A stretch of DNA of 64,000 nt from Gluconacetobacter sacchari (GCF_014174255.1 NZ_JABEQJ010000001.1:1-64000); one strand, 5' to 3'; counted from the first letter of the stretch, positions 10,192-19,688 are shown. A program made the numbers and translations. Notes: generated from the letters alone by a model not told the origin.

Positions 10192-11022
10192 TCAACTCCC
10201 GATACGAACCGGCGATACCAGATCGCGCAGGCAGGAAACGATGGAACGCGGCGTCAACTGACCGCTGCGGGGATTCTCCGCATTAGGCACGATTTCGATC
10301 GTCGCGATGAAACGCGCGGAATCGGCGTCGACAGTAATGGTGTGGATATTGCGATCCACCGCCGGGTCGGCAATCACGCAGACGGTCGTGCGCTCCGGCC
10401 CCACCCCGGCCAAGGCCAGGGCAGCCGCCACGTTGGTATTGGCCGGGAACGCGATGGCCGCTTCATCCGCCGTGCCGGAAAAGATCACGGCAGGCGCGGT
10501 CATGGCGTGGAGATCGATCCCATGCGCGACGATATGCGGCGCCCCCGCCAGGCTGTCGGGCGATTTGCGGGTATCGATCCGGATCGAAACGACCTGGCCC
10601 TCACAGACGGCCTTGATCGCATCCAGCCCCGGAATGGCCCCGCTGGGCACCAGAATCCGCCCCCCACTGGCACGGGCCAGATCGATCAACGCCATGTTGG
10701 ACAGAAGCGCCCCCGCCGACGCCACGACCAGCGTCGCTCCCCGCTCCAGGGTCGGCCGCGCGACATCGGCGAGCAGGCGCGACGGCAGCATTTCGACCAC
10801 CACGTCACACGCCGCCAGCGAGGCCAGATCCCCAACGGGCGGCGGATGCACCAGAGCGGCCAGCCGCTCGCGCGCCCGCTCCTGATCGGCAGCCGCAACA
10901 GCCGCAAGCTCAAGCCCCGGAATCCCGGCATCCAGCAGCCTCGCCACCTGAATGCCGATGGAACCAAGGCCGGCCAGCCCGATACGCAGGGAACGGGAAC
11001 CCGGATAAGGGGCAAAGTGCAT
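10192..11022 (-). CDS. nadX: Putative L-aspartate dehydrogenase (NadX-like)
   Basis: NAD(P)-binding protein of 276 residues. A Rossmann glycine motif (GLAGLGSIG) opens the protein, and the C-terminal segment DRNIHTITVDAD fits the catalytic region of aspartate dehydrogenases, with the His of the family. Such enzymes turn aspartate reversibly into iminoaspartate for NAD synthesis or deaminate it. I start at the ATG at 11022 because the extra 25 residues up to 11097 have no family-like character. It is convergent with sdaA, 40 bases away. The role could be catabolic for another amino acid; function is moderately sure. Confidence 0.7.
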   Translation of the reverse strand: MHFAPYPGSRSLRIGLAGLGSIGIQVARLLDAGIPGLELAAVAAADQERARERLAALVHPPPVGDLASLAACDVVVEMLPSRLLADVARPTLERGATLVVASAGALLSNMALIDLARASGGRILVPSGAIPGLDAIKAVCEGQVVSIRIDTRKSPDSLAGAPHIVAHGIDLHAMTAPAVIFSGTADEAAIAFPANTNVAAALALAGVGPERTTVCVIADPAVDRNIHTITVDADSARFIATIEIVPNAENPRSGQLTPRSIVSCLRDLVSPVRIGS

Positions 11023-11061
11023 GGTCGGAATTCCAGACAAGGAAGAGAAACCGAAAGCAGA

Positions 11062-11089
11062 CCCTGCGTGGATCAGATTCCACGCAGGG
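11062..11089 (-). terminator. Hairpin downstream of the second TonB receptor gene
   Basis: CCCTGCGTGG and CCACGCAGGG form a perfect 10-bp stem with an 8-base loop. It starts about 40 bases past the stop of the receptor gene on the minus strand. No clean T-run follows (TCTGCTTTC), so it may be a weak terminator or an mRNA-end stabiliser; it also sits in the leader of the nadX-like gene. Confidence 0.45.
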
Positions 11090-11130
11090 CTCACCACTTC
11101 ATTTCAGACGGCGGAACCAGAGTTCCAGCA

Positions 11131-13524
11131 TCAGAAATTGGCCGTCAGGCTCAGGCCGATCGTGGCCGGCGGTGACGAGTTCACATAGAGCGGCTGCGCG
11201 GAAGAACTGACGCGTCCCGACACACGGGTCTGGCGATTGAGGATGTTGTTGGCATAGAGCTGCGCGCTGTAGCGCCCGAACGTGATGCCCATATTGATGT
11301 TCGCGATGAACCATCCTCCCAGATAGGCATAGTTGGGGCTGGCACGGTCGAAGGCCGTCGTGCGACCGCTCTGATAGGCGACGTCACCGCGAATGAAGCT
11401 CTCATGCCTCATGACGTCGAACGTATAGGTGGCATTTCCATTCAGGGTCCAGCGCGGCACATAGGGCAGATCATCGCCCGCATGCGTCTGGTTGACCGGG
11501 TCCGGCTGGTAGGGCTGGCTGCCGACCAGATGCGCATCGGTATAATTCACGCCCATCCCGATCTGGAGCGCCTGAACAGGGCGCGCCGCCAATTCGGCCT
11601 CAAAACCGGTGGCCTCCGCCGAACCGGCATTCACGATATAGGCGAACGCCCCCGTCGGATCTGTGCCCTGCTGCTGCATGTTCGACCAGTTCATGCGATA
11701 GAATGCACCATCGAGCGTTACACGATTATGCCACCACGCCGTTTTCCAGCCAAGTTCGTAATCCCAGACAGTATCGGGCGCATACGGCGCCGGCTGGAAG
11801 ACGGCAAAGCCCACCGGCAGGTTCGGCCCCCCGATGCGATATCCTTCCGCCGCTTCGACATAAACCATGGCATGCGGCATGATGTCATAGGAAATCAGCG
11901 CTTTTCCGGTTGCCGAATTTTCCGAATCCGATTGCGACGGATAGAATTGCGGGTCATAGGGCCCCTGATAGGACCGCAATTGTTCCGACGCGACATCACG
12001 CTGCACCTGGAAGACCCGGACGCCACCCGTTATCTTCAATTTTTTCGTTATAGGATAAGTTAACTCGCCGAATTCCGCGATCTGCTGGGTATTGTCCCAG
12101 TTCGCCCGCGCCAGCACCGATGTCGGTGCCCAGCCGTCACTGTTCCTGTCGAAATAACCGTACGGATCCACCCCGCCGTAATTGAGGGCGAACTTGTTCT
12201 GGCGCATCTGGTAGAAGACGCCACCGGTCCACTGGATCCTGCTGTGAGCGGGTGCCGAAAGCCGCACTTCCGCCGTCCACGCATTGACAACCTGATTGTC
12301 CTGGACCGCATTGATCTTGCCGTCGGCAAGGTTCGTCATGTATTCGGACAGGGGATAGCACGCCAGAAAATTCGCGTCGGCTCCGCTGCAATTGCTGTTC
12401 GTATAATTGTACGACGTGTCGTGGGTATAGGTCATCTTGCGCTCCTGCCACGACGCGGTCGCGGTCAGGGTCGCCCACTTCATATGGGTGGTCGAAATCA
12501 GGTTGTATGCCTGGAACTGGTCTGTATATGGCTGCTTGATCATGCTCGCCGCAGCCCATTTGTTGTGGGCGGCATCGATATAGGACGGATTCAGATTGGA
12601 CAGATCACCGACACTGGTATTCTGACGATAGCCGATGAAATCGATGGTCCACTTCTCCATCGGCTTGTAACGGATATTCAGCCGCCCGCCCGCATTCTCA
12701 ACCCAGTTCGTCTTGTCCTGCTGGAGATAATATTCCTTGATCCAGCCGGAATTGCTGTCGCGATAGGCCGACAGACGAATGGACAGCTTGTCCTTGATGA
12801 TCGGTATGTTGATTGTACCATTTTCGGAATTATTGAACCCTCCCCCGGCATAGGTGGAAAGGGACGTGTTGACCTGACCACTGAATTTTTCCAGATTCGG
12901 CCTTTCCGAGATGATCCGGATCGTTCCCCCCTCGGAGCCGGAACCGTAGAGCGTTCCCTGAGGCCCTTTCAGAACCTCCACCTGCTGCATGTCCCATAAT
13001 TTGACATCGGGTTGTGCCGCTCCGGCGTCCGTATTTTCGCCGGTAAACCCGACGACGGGAATTTCATCGAGATACAGGCCGACCTGCGGCTCCCCCGCGG
13101 CGGTCAGATTGCGAATGGCATATCGCTTCTGGCCCGGCCCCTGGTCCTGAATGCTCAGTCCCGGCACCTGAACGAAATAATCCGAGATCGTCTGGGCATG
13201 AATCTGCTCCAGAGTACGCCGGCTGATCGCGTCGATCGCCATCGGCGTATGCTGAACGCCGGTGTTGCGCCGGGTTGCCGACACCGTCACCTCTTCCAGC
13301 CCCTGGGCCTCGTGGCGCGCCGGCACGGTGGGAACAGCCGCAACGACAGGAGCCGAATGGGCTGGCGGATGGACCGTGGCCACCGGAGAGGCCCGCCCTT
13401 TCCCACGGGTCTGATCCGGCGCCGTCGCCGCCAGGGCGGGCAGTGCGAACGCGCAGGGGCCGACGCCCAGTAGCAGGGCCGTCCGCAGGGTCTGGCGCGT
13501 TATACCAAATAGGGCGTTACGCAT
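11131..13524 (-). CDS. TonB-dependent outer-membrane receptor of the catabolic island
   Basis: Outer-membrane receptor of about 797 residues: signal peptide (MRNALFGITRQTLRT then a hydrophobic core to ALPALAA), a Pro/Ala-rich linker, then EEVTVSATRR leading into the plug, with a barrel ending in Phe (LTANF). The frame extends to 13578, but the ATG at 13524 has GGGG seven bases upstream and begins the signal peptide directly. This EEVTVSATRR type is common among receptors next to catabolic genes for plant or aromatic compounds. Its promoter region carries the TGTATnCAT motif (13643) also found between the divergent catabolic operons, so it is probably the uptake pore for their substrate (inference). 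The barrel family is certain; the ligand is unknown. Confidence 0.85.
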   Translation of the reverse strand: MRNALFGITRQTLRTALLLGVGPCAFALPALAATAPDQTRGKGRASPVATVHPPAHSAPVVAAVPTVPARHEAQGLEEVTVSATRRNTGVQHTPMAIDAISRRTLEQIHAQTISDYFVQVPGLSIQDQGPGQKRYAIRNLTAAGEPQVGLYLDEIPVVGFTGENTDAGAAQPDVKLWDMQQVEVLKGPQGTLYGSGSEGGTIRIISERPNLEKFSGQVNTSLSTYAGGGFNNSENGTINIPIIKDKLSIRLSAYRDSNSGWIKEYYLQQDKTNWVENAGGRLNIRYKPMEKWTIDFIGYRQNTSVGDLSNLNPSYIDAAHNKWAAASMIKQPYTDQFQAYNLISTTHMKWATLTATASWQERKMTYTHDTSYNYTNSNCSGADANFLACYPLSEYMTNLADGKINAVQDNQVVNAWTAEVRLSAPAHSRIQWTGGVFYQMRQNKFALNYGGVDPYGYFDRNSDGWAPTSVLARANWDNTQQIAEFGELTYPITKKLKITGGVRVFQVQRDVASEQLRSYQGPYDPQFYPSQSDSENSATGKALISYDIMPHAMVYVEAAEGYRIGGPNLPVGFAVFQPAPYAPDTVWDYELGWKTAWWHNRVTLDGAFYRMNWSNMQQQGTDPTGAFAYIVNAGSAEATGFEAELAARPVQALQIGMGVNYTDAHLVGSQPYQPDPVNQTHAGDDLPYVPRWTLNGNATYTFDVMRHESFIRGDVAYQSGRTTAFDRASPNYAYLGGWFIANINMGITFGRYSAQLYANNILNRQTRVSGRVSSSAQPLYVNSSPPATIGLSLTANF

Positions 13525-13642
13525 GTTTTTACCCCGAATCATCATGTGGTTTTGTTTTATCGCATATCGAAACGACATTACGATATCGTTTTGACATCGT
13601 CATGTAGGCATATACGAATATAAAAACTATTTGAAGTTTTTT

Positions 13643-13653
13643 TGTATACATTT
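13643..13653 (+). promoter_or_regulatory. Shared TGTATnCATwT motif, site 1
   Basis: TGTATACATTT, with the core palindrome TGTATACA, lies 119 bases upstream of the TonB receptor start in an AT-rich stretch unlike the GC-rich surroundings. Two near-identical copies lie at 17363-17373 and 17495-17505. GntR regulators of the FCD class often bind GTATAC-type palindromes, and such a regulator is encoded at 19002; the link is inferred. Confidence 0.45.
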
Positions 13654-13806
13654 GGAAATTATAAAATACTTTTGAGTCAGAAAACATGCAGGCAGCCGAA
13701 AGCCGGGCCGATTGAGCCCGGATCGGGACATCCCAGCTTCAAGGACAGTCGAAAAAATTCCGCTCAAGAAACAAATAAGTCCCGGCGATGCCGCCGGGCC
13801 CCGCTA

Positions 13807-15117
13807 TCACGCCGCCGGGCGCGCCCTCTGTCCGGTCTCGGGCAGCAGCATGGTCGCGATCATCACCAGCAGATAACTGGCGAGACAGACCCAGAGCAGC
13901 GCCGCGCCGATCCCGATCCCATGGGCAAGCGCCCCCACCAGCGCGACACCCGAAGCAGCCCCCAGGCGCCCGGCGCTGTAAGCGAAGCTGGTACCGCTGG
14001 CACGAATCTGCGTGGGAAACAGTTCGGAAAAGAAGGTGCCCATGCCGCCATAAAGCCCCTGGGAGAAGAAGCCGAGCGGGAACCCCGCCACCAGCAGCGC
14101 CCAGCCCGGCATCGGGATACAGAGATAAGCCGTCAGGATGGCGATGCTGCCGGTCACGTAGATGAAGAAATTGGGCCGCCGGCCCCGGGCGTCCGACAGA
14201 TAGGCGCTGCCGATATACCCGAAGAACGCACCCGCCGTCAGCACGATCACATAGAGCCCGGTCGCAGCGGGGGAAAGGTGGCGCGACAGGGTCAGATAGG
14301 CGGGCAGCCAGGTCGAGATGCCCAGGCCGCTGGTCTGCACACCCAGCGCCAGAAGCGTGGACAATGTCGTGTGGCGCAGAATGGCAGGGCGGAAGATGTC
14401 GTGGATCTTCATCCGCGCAGCGCGCTCGATCGCCTGCTCGCGGCATTCCTTGTAGATTTCGGGTTCGTCCACATGGCGGCGGATGACGATCAGCAGTAGG
14501 CCAGGGAGGATGCCCGACCAGAACACGGCACGCCAGGCAATGGTTTCGGGCAGCAGCGCGATCGCGACACTGGCAATTACGGCCGCCAGAGCCCAGCCTA
14601 CGGCCACGCCACTCTGTAGGCACCCTACGGCACGCCCCCGATTCTGATGTCCCACGATCTCGGCCATCAGCACCACACCCGCGGTGATCTCGCCGCCGAA
14701 GCCGAACCCCTGGATCGTCCGGCAAATGAACAACTGGTCGTAGCTGGTGGCGAATCCGCTGAGAAAAGTGAACACGGAATAGATGACGATCGTAAACTGC
14801 ATCGCCTTCACGCGCCCGAACCAGTCGCCCAGCAGGCCCGTGATCCAGCCGCCGGCCGCCGCCGCATACAAGGCGGCACTGCCCAGCAGTCCGGCCTGCG
14901 CCGGGGCGACATGCCAGGCCTTCATCAGCACGGGGATCAGGAAGCTGAAGATGCGCAGGTCCATCGCATCCAGCGCCACGCCGCCATAGCAGCTCCAGAA
15001 CGTAATCTTCTCGACCTTCGACAGGCCCGTGTACCAGGCGAAGGGGCCGGCACCGAACCACACGCTCGGCGATGCGGTCACGGGGACGGCGGACGTCTCG
15101 ACATCGACGAGGGGCAT
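13807..15117 (-). CDS. MFS transporter, aromatic-acid/sugar-acid type
   Basis: Inner-membrane permease of the major facilitator superfamily with about 12 hydrophobic helices, 436 residues. The loop between helices 2 and 3 reads GDWFGRVKAM, the classic MFS signature, and the helix 1 segment GGVALDAMDLRIFSF has the Asp-Asp pair seen in aromatic-acid:H+ symporters. I prefer the ATG at 15117, which has AGGA seven bases upstream, over the ATG at 15147. It is the last gene of a minus-strand operon with the hydroxylase and hydrolase, and probably imports their substrate. Exact substrate unknown. Confidence 0.85.
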   Translation of the reverse strand: MPLVDVETSAVPVTASPSVWFGAGPFAWYTGLSKVEKITFWSCYGGVALDAMDLRIFSFLIPVLMKAWHVAPAQAGLLGSAALYAAAAGGWITGLLGDWFGRVKAMQFTIVIYSVFTFLSGFATSYDQLFICRTIQGFGFGGEITAGVVLMAEIVGHQNRGRAVGCLQSGVAVGWALAAVIASVAIALLPETIAWRAVFWSGILPGLLLIVIRRHVDEPEIYKECREQAIERAARMKIHDIFRPAILRHTTLSTLLALGVQTSGLGISTWLPAYLTLSRHLSPAATGLYVIVLTAGAFFGYIGSAYLSDARGRRPNFFIYVTGSIAILTAYLCIPMPGWALLVAGFPLGFFSQGLYGGMGTFFSELFPTQIRASGTSFAYSAGRLGAASGVALVGALAHGIGIGAALLWVCLASYLLVMIATMLLPETGQRARPAA

Positions 15118-15163
15118 GCTGCGATCCTTTTCCGGGGGCATGGGCATGGAGCGGCGCGGCGTA

Positions 15164-16375
15164 TCAGGACACGGAAGCCGCTGCCTTCAGGCTGTCGGCA
15201 AGCGATGCGCGCCGCATGAAGGCCCGGGCCCGTTCGGGGTCGGATGCCGCGTCACGCAGGTCGCGCAGATGCTGGGCGCGGATTTCAGGGGCGCGTTCTT
15301 CCAGCAGGCGCTTGTTCTGGATGGTCTGGGCCTGGACGAAATCCACCGCGGCCTTGCGCCGCTGGCGGCTGTATAGGTCCAGCAACGCCGCGTCGGCCTC
15401 GCCACGCAGAACGCGGCCCAGCTTCTCGCCCAGATTGACGGCGTCATGGATGCCGCCATTCATGCCCATGCCGCCGATCGGATTGTTCACATGGGCCGAA
15501 TCACCGGCCAGCAACACACGGCCCTTGCGGAAGGTGGCGGCAACGCGCTGGTTGACGGCATAGACGTTGGAATAGGCGATCTGATAGTCGCCCGCCTTGG
15601 GAAAGAATTTCTGCAACCGCTCCTGGATGCCGGCATGGCTCAGCGCCTCCTCCTCGGACTCACCGACCCGGGTCGGGAAGATCGCGCGCCACAGGCCACT
15701 GCCATCCGCGCCGCGCACCTTGAACAGGTTGCACCATTCGCTCGGGTCCGAGAAATAGTTGCGGAATGCGTAGTCCGGCCGTTCGGCACCGAAATCGAAG
15801 AAGGTTGCAATCTTCACGAACCGCTCGTCATAGGTAAAGCCTTCGAAGGCAATGTCCTGCGACTTGCGCACGATGCTGCGCCCACCGTCGGCACCGATCA
15901 GGTAATCGTACTCCCGCACCTCCTGCGCACCGTCCTGTTCCAGCGTGACCGTGACGCGGTCATCATGCTGGACGATCTGCGTCGCCTCGGTCGAGAACAG
16001 CACGGCGATGCCAATCTCGTCGGCATAACGGGTGCTGACATCGTCGGTGAATTTGTACTGCTCGTATTGCAGCACGTACGGGTAGCGGAATTCGTCCGCC
16101 ATGGTCGACAGGTCGAATTCGGCCACGATCCCGCCACTGACGCGGTCATGATACTGGTATTTCGGCGCGATCAGCCCCTTGTCGATAATCGTCTCGCCGA
16201 TACCCAGATCGCCCAGCATCGCCAGCGTGGTCGGATGCAGCGATGCCGCGCGCTGGTCCATCACCGGGCCGGCCTCGCGTTCGACGACGGTAACGTCGAA
16301 TCCCTGCCGCCCCAGAGCCAGGGCGCAGACCATGCCCACAGGGCCGGCACCGACGATCATGATCCGTTTCTGCAT
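15164..16375 (-). CDS. FAD-dependent aromatic hydroxylase (group A flavoprotein monooxygenase)
   Basis: Cytoplasmic NAD(P)H- and FAD-dependent monooxygenase of 403 residues. The N-terminal GAGPVG nucleotide-binding loop, the DG motif (LIGADGGRS) at mid-length and the GD motif (VLLAGDSAHVNNPIGGMGMN) define the p-hydroxybenzoate-hydroxylase class, which hydroxylates phenolic or N-heteroaromatic acids. It lies 5 bases after the hydrolase gene and just before the permease, so the three form one transcription unit. The ring substrate cannot be named from sequence; 6-hydroxynicotinate-type or hydroxyphenyl-type substrates are both possible. Confidence 0.85.
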   Translation of the reverse strand: MQKRIMIVGAGPVGMVCALALGRQGFDVTVVEREAGPVMDQRAASLHPTTLAMLGDLGIGETIIDKGLIAPKYQYHDRVSGGIVAEFDLSTMADEFRYPYVLQYEQYKFTDDVSTRYADEIGIAVLFSTEATQIVQHDDRVTVTLEQDGAQEVREYDYLIGADGGRSIVRKSQDIAFEGFTYDERFVKIATFFDFGAERPDYAFRNYFSDPSEWCNLFKVRGADGSGLWRAIFPTRVGESEEEALSHAGIQERLQKFFPKAGDYQIAYSNVYAVNQRVAATFRKGRVLLAGDSAHVNNPIGGMGMNGGIHDAVNLGEKLGRVLRGEADAALLDLYSRQRRKAAVDFVQAQTIQNKRLLEERAPEIRAQHLRDLRDAASDPERARAFMRRASLADSLKAAASVS

Positions 16376-16380
16376 CTGTC

Positions 16381-17370
16381 CTACGAGGCTCCTGTTCGGT
16401 TCCGTTCCGATTCGATCTCGGAACCATGTAAGCGGAAGAAACTGTCCAGCGCGCGGCCGAATCCTTCTTCTCCGGTATTGAGATGGGCGACGATCGATGT
16501 GTGGTTGTGCTCCGCCAGGCGGACCCAGCGCACGGGTACCCGCCCCGCCCGCGCCACGGCCTGCGCGAATTCCGCCCCATATTCGTCCAGGTGGCGGTTC
16601 TCGAATTCCGCGACGGCCACCAGCACCGGCAGCGGACAGTCCGCCGCGCGGCTGACAGGCGAGCGCGCGGCATACAGGCTCTCGTCCGCGCCGAAATAGG
16701 CCGCGACATTGTCGGCGTTCGGGTTATCCGGGCGCCGATCGGCGCGCAGACGGCCGCTGACCAGTGCCAGACTGCGAACCCCCGCCGGCAATCCACCCAG
16801 GCCAGGTTCCAACGCGGCGGTCGCCAGATGGCTGCCGCCCGCCGAATGGCCGATCACATGCACCCGTGCCGGATCGCCCCCATGCGCGGCGATCGCATCG
16901 CGCACCCAGGCCAACGCATCCAGGACATCCCGCGCGCCATCGGGCCAGGTGATGTCGGGCGCCAGACGATATTCGACATTGACGCCGACATAACCCAGCC
17001 GGGCGAACCAATGCAGGACATTGTCATAGATCTCGCCATTCGCGCTCTTGGCGCCACGGGTGAAGGCGCCCCCATGGATAAAGACGACCACCGGGCACGC
17101 CCCGTCATGGCCATCGGGGCGGAAGACGTCGAGCACCTGCCGCGCGCCGGGCCCATAGGCAATATCGCGGACCACCGTCGCAGCCTTGGGCATGCGCGCG
17201 GCCAACGGGGAATATAGCGCCACCATTTCCGCGCGATGGGCGACGATATCGTCGTTCCAGCAGTTCCCGATCGCGCGCATGCGGGCGCGCTGATCAGGTG
17301 TCAGATGAGTCAACGCCGTCGAATTGCACAGACAATCATCAATTGCCAATCGGTTACTCCATATATGCAT
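16381..17370 (-). CDS. Alpha/beta hydrolase, HSL/arylformamidase-like
   Basis: Esterase or amidase of up to 329 residues. The oxyanion motif is HGGAF, the nucleophile elbow is GHSAGGS, and a late acid and His (EHNHTS) complete the triad. Architecture fits the hormone-sensitive-lipase group that includes kynurenine formamidase. The first ATG at 17370 overlaps a regulatory-looking repeat (17363-17373) and has no ribosome-binding site, so translation may begin inside, for example at the ATG at 17280 (MRAIGNCW), where family similarity seems to start. First gene of the operon with hydroxylase and permease. Confidence 0.8.
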   Translation of the reverse strand: MHIWSNRLAIDDCLCNSTALTHLTPDQRARMRAIGNCWNDDIVAHRAEMVALYSPLAARMPKAATVVRDIAYGPGARQVLDVFRPDGHDGACPVVVFIHGGAFTRGAKSANGEIYDNVLHWFARLGYVGVNVEYRLAPDITWPDGARDVLDALAWVRDAIAAHGGDPARVHVIGHSAGGSHLATAALEPGLGGLPAGVRSLALVSGRLRADRRPDNPNADNVAAYFGADESLYAARSPVSRAADCPLPVLVAVAEFENRHLDEYGAEFAQAVARAGRVPVRWVRLAEHNHTSIVAHLNTGEEGFGRALDSFFRLHGSEIESERNRTGAS

Positions 17371-17373
17371 ACA
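17363..17373 (-). promoter_or_regulatory. Shared TGTATnCATwT motif, site 2
   Basis: On the minus strand this reads TGTATGCATAT. It covers the first possible start codon of the hydrolase gene and lies in the 200-base divergent promoter region of the island, next to site 3. Confidence 0.45.
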
Positions 17374-17494
17374 TTTAAGTCATATGATATTATTTTAATC
17401 ATAATCGGCCGTGAGTCGATATGCGCCTCCACTGCCCTGCTCGCACGTTAGGCAAAAATACAATTATCTGTCAAAGTATTTTGTAGCGACAGAT

Positions 17495-17505
17495 TGTATT
17501 CATAT
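17495..17505 (+). promoter_or_regulatory. Shared TGTATnCATwT motif, site 3
   Basis: TGTATTCATAT lies 66 bases before the start of the plus-strand operon beginning with a VOC gene. With site 2 it brackets the AT-rich divergent promoter, as expected if one regulator controls both operons. Confidence 0.45.
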
Positions 17506-17570
17506 GCATAATGAAGCTCCGTCCTGATGAGGGTCAGGCGGCCCGCGCGTATATCGAGGATGAGTGATCG

Positions 17571-17984
17571 ATGAGTGAGACGAGCAAGCTGAGACATATC
17601 GCCCTGTCCGTGCCGGACCCCGAGGCGGCAGCGACATTTTTCGAACAGGCTTTCGGCATGCAGCGCGCGGGCCGCGCCATGCGGGGCATCTACATGTCGG
17701 ACGGCACCGTGAACGTCGCGCTGCTGAATTTCGGCGACGAGCCGGTGCCGGGCTTCGAAGATCAGAAGGGTTATTACGGCCTGATCCATTTCGGCGTGTG
17801 GGTCGACAATCTGGAAGAGGCCGGCACGAAGGTGACCGAGGCCGGCGGCGCCTATGTGACCGGCCGCAAGGAAACCGATCCGAACGTCTTTTACGAGGTC
17901 AAGTACAAGACTCCCGAGGGCATCGTCTTCGACATGACAGAGAGCGGCTGGCGCGGCGCGGTCAAGAACGTGGTCGCGGCCTGA
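17571..17984 (+). CDS. VOC-family (glyoxalase/extradiol dioxygenase-like) protein
   Basis: Small cytoplasmic protein of 137 residues with the paired beta-alpha-beta-beta-beta modules of the vicinal oxygen chelate fold. Candidate metal ligands are His in KLRHIALSV near the N-terminus and His in YGLIHFGVWV. The family includes lyases, isomerases and ring-cleaving dioxygenases, and at this length it would act as a dimer. First gene of the plus-strand operon of the catabolic island, so it may act on a ring-cleavage or hydroxylation product; the reaction is not known. Confidence 0.75.
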   Translation: MSETSKLRHIALSVPDPEAAATFFEQAFGMQRAGRAMRGIYMSDGTVNVALLNFGDEPVPGFEDQKGYYGLIHFGVWVDNLEEAGTKVTEAGGAYVTGRKETDPNVFYEVKYKTPEGIVFDMTESGWRGAVKNVVAA

Positions 17985-18038
17985 CATCGTGACGCGCCTG
18001 CGCCTGCCCCAGCCCCTTCCCAACCCGGACCCGACACC

Positions 18039-18974
18039 ATGACGATCCTGACATGCATTCCGCTGACAGGGCCTGCCCGGATGATGCTGGCCCGGTACGG
18101 GGCCGTGATCGATCGGCCGGGACCGACCTTGCCGGTCGCGATGCTCGACCAGGGGCTCCGGGAGCAGGTGCGGCTCGTCGTCACCAACGGTTCGGCCGGG
18201 CTGTCGGCCGACGACATGGCGGCACTCCCTGCCCTGCGCTGGGTACTCTGCACCGGGGTTGGGCACGAGAACGTGGATCTCGACGCGGCGCGGTCCCAGG
18301 GGGTGCGGGTCTCCAACACGCCCGGCGCGAACGGCCAGACAGTGGCCGATCACGCCATGGCGCTGCTGCTGGCCATCTCGCGCGATCTGCTCCGGCTGGA
18401 CCAGGGGGTGCGCGCGGGCCGGTGGGAAGATCTGCGCCAGCCCCGCCCGGCGCCGCACGACCGCACGCTCGGCCTGCTCGGCTTCGGGCAGATCGGTCAG
18501 GCGATCGCTACACGGGCGCTGGGGTTCGGCATGCGCGTGCTCTATCACACCCGCGTGCCGCGTCCCTTCCAGGGTGCGGAACACGCGGCCGATCTGAAGA
18601 TGATGGCCGCGCGCGCGGACTATCTGGTGGTGGCCTGTCCCGGCGGGGCGGCGACGCGCCACCTCGTCGATGCCGCTTTGCTGCAGGCGCTGGGGCCACG
18701 CGGGTTCCTGATCAATATCGGGCGCGGCAGCGTGGTGGACACCACGGCGCTGGTCGCGGCGCTGGAGGATGGCGTCATCGCAGGCGCCGCGCTGGACGTA
18801 TTCGAGGGCGAACCGGTCGTGCCGCCCCGACTGCGCACGCTGCCCAACGTCATTCTCACGCCGCATCTGGCCGGCCGATCGCCCCAGGCGCAGGCCGCCC
18901 AGCTATCGGCCTGGGAAACACATATAGCAGCTTGCACGCAGGGCAGGTCTCCGCCGAATCTGGTACACAGTTGA
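18039..18974 (+). CDS. D-isomer-specific 2-hydroxyacid dehydrogenase
   Basis: NAD(P)-dependent dehydrogenase of 311 residues. The Rossmann motif GLLGFGQIG is central, and the catalytic triad of the family is complete: Arg in NIGRGSVVD, Glu in DVFEGEPVV and His in TPHLAGRS. It would interconvert a 2-oxo acid and a D-2-hydroxy acid. It lies 54 bases after the VOC gene and 27 bases before the GntR gene, so it belongs to the island operon. Substrate unknown. Confidence 0.85.
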   Translation: MTILTCIPLTGPARMMLARYGAVIDRPGPTLPVAMLDQGLREQVRLVVTNGSAGLSADDMAALPALRWVLCTGVGHENVDLDAARSQGVRVSNTPGANGQTVADHAMALLLAISRDLLRLDQGVRAGRWEDLRQPRPAPHDRTLGLLGFGQIGQAIATRALGFGMRVLYHTRVPRPFQGAEHAADLKMMAARADYLVVACPGGAATRHLVDAALLQALGPRGFLINIGRGSVVDTTALVAALEDGVIAGAALDVFEGEPVVPPRLRTLPNVILTPHLAGRSPQAQAAQLSAWETHIAACTQGRSPPNLVHS

Positions 18975-19001
18975 AGCTGGATTGAACGCAGGGAGCCCCG
19001 C

Positions 19002-19688
19002 ATGTCGACATATGCCGAAGATATATATAATCGCCTGGCCGAACAGATCATCCATGGCCAGTTACAGCCCGGCCAGAAGCTGGATGAGCAGGGCCTGGCC
19101 GCCAGCTTCGGCGTGTCGCGCACTCCGGTTCGCGAAGCGCTGAAGGAACTGGCGGCACGGGGGCTGATCGAATTCCTGCCCCGGCGCGGGGCGGTGGTCA
19201 CGCAGATCAGCCTGGACCAGTTGGCAGACATGCTGGACGCGGAATGCGAGATCGAGGCGCTCTGTGCCCGGCTGGCATCGCAGAAGATGAACGCGCTGGA
19301 AAAAAGCCTGCTGCAGGATCTGTACGAGCAGGGCAAGGACGCCGCCGCGCGCGGTGACCGCACGGCGTACTGGGCCATCAACCAACAGTTCCACGACCTG
19401 ATCGGGCGCGGGGCCCACAACGACACCCTGGCGGGACTGATGCGCGACCTGCGCACCCGCCTGGCTGCCTTCCGCCAGGCCCAGCCGCAGGAAAACGGCG
19501 ACCGCCTGCACAAGTCGCATGACGATCACGGCGCGGTCATGCGGGCGATCGTCGCCGGCGATCCCGAGGCCGCCTACACCGTCATGCGCGATCACAATGC
19601 CCGGCTGGCGGCCGGCGTGCTGCAATTGCTGCGCGCGCGCGAACAGCAGAACGCACGGCCCTACGCCACACTTCACGCCACTGTCTGA
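19002..19688 (+). CDS. GntR-family transcriptional regulator (FCD domain)
   Basis: Regulator of 228 residues. The winged helix occupies about residues 1-70, with ASFGVSRTPVREALKELAARG as the recognition part; the rest is an all-helical FCD ligand domain with candidate metal ligands (Asp/His in QFHDLIG and the late His of RDHNARL). FCD regulators usually repress neighbouring catabolic operons and release DNA on binding an acid intermediate. It sits in the middle of the plus-strand island operon and is the best candidate to bind the three TGTATnCAT sites. Confidence 0.88.
   Translation: MSTYAEDIYNRLAEQIIHGQLQPGQKLDEQGLAASFGVSRTPVREALKELAARGLIEFLPRRGAVVTQISLDQLADMLDAECEIEALCARLASQKMNALEKSLLQDLYEQGKDAAARGDRTAYWAINQQFHDLIGRGAHNDTLAGLMRDLRTRLAAFRQAQPQENGDRLHKSHDDHGAVMRAIVAGDPEAAYTVMRDHNARLAAGVLQLLRAREQQNARPYATLHATV

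Noticed and set aside
18981-18990. ATTGAACGCA just before the GntR gene, like a BetI half-site
   Set aside because: Only one half is present; the partner half does not match (GGGAGCCC), and it lies partly in the ribosome-binding region.
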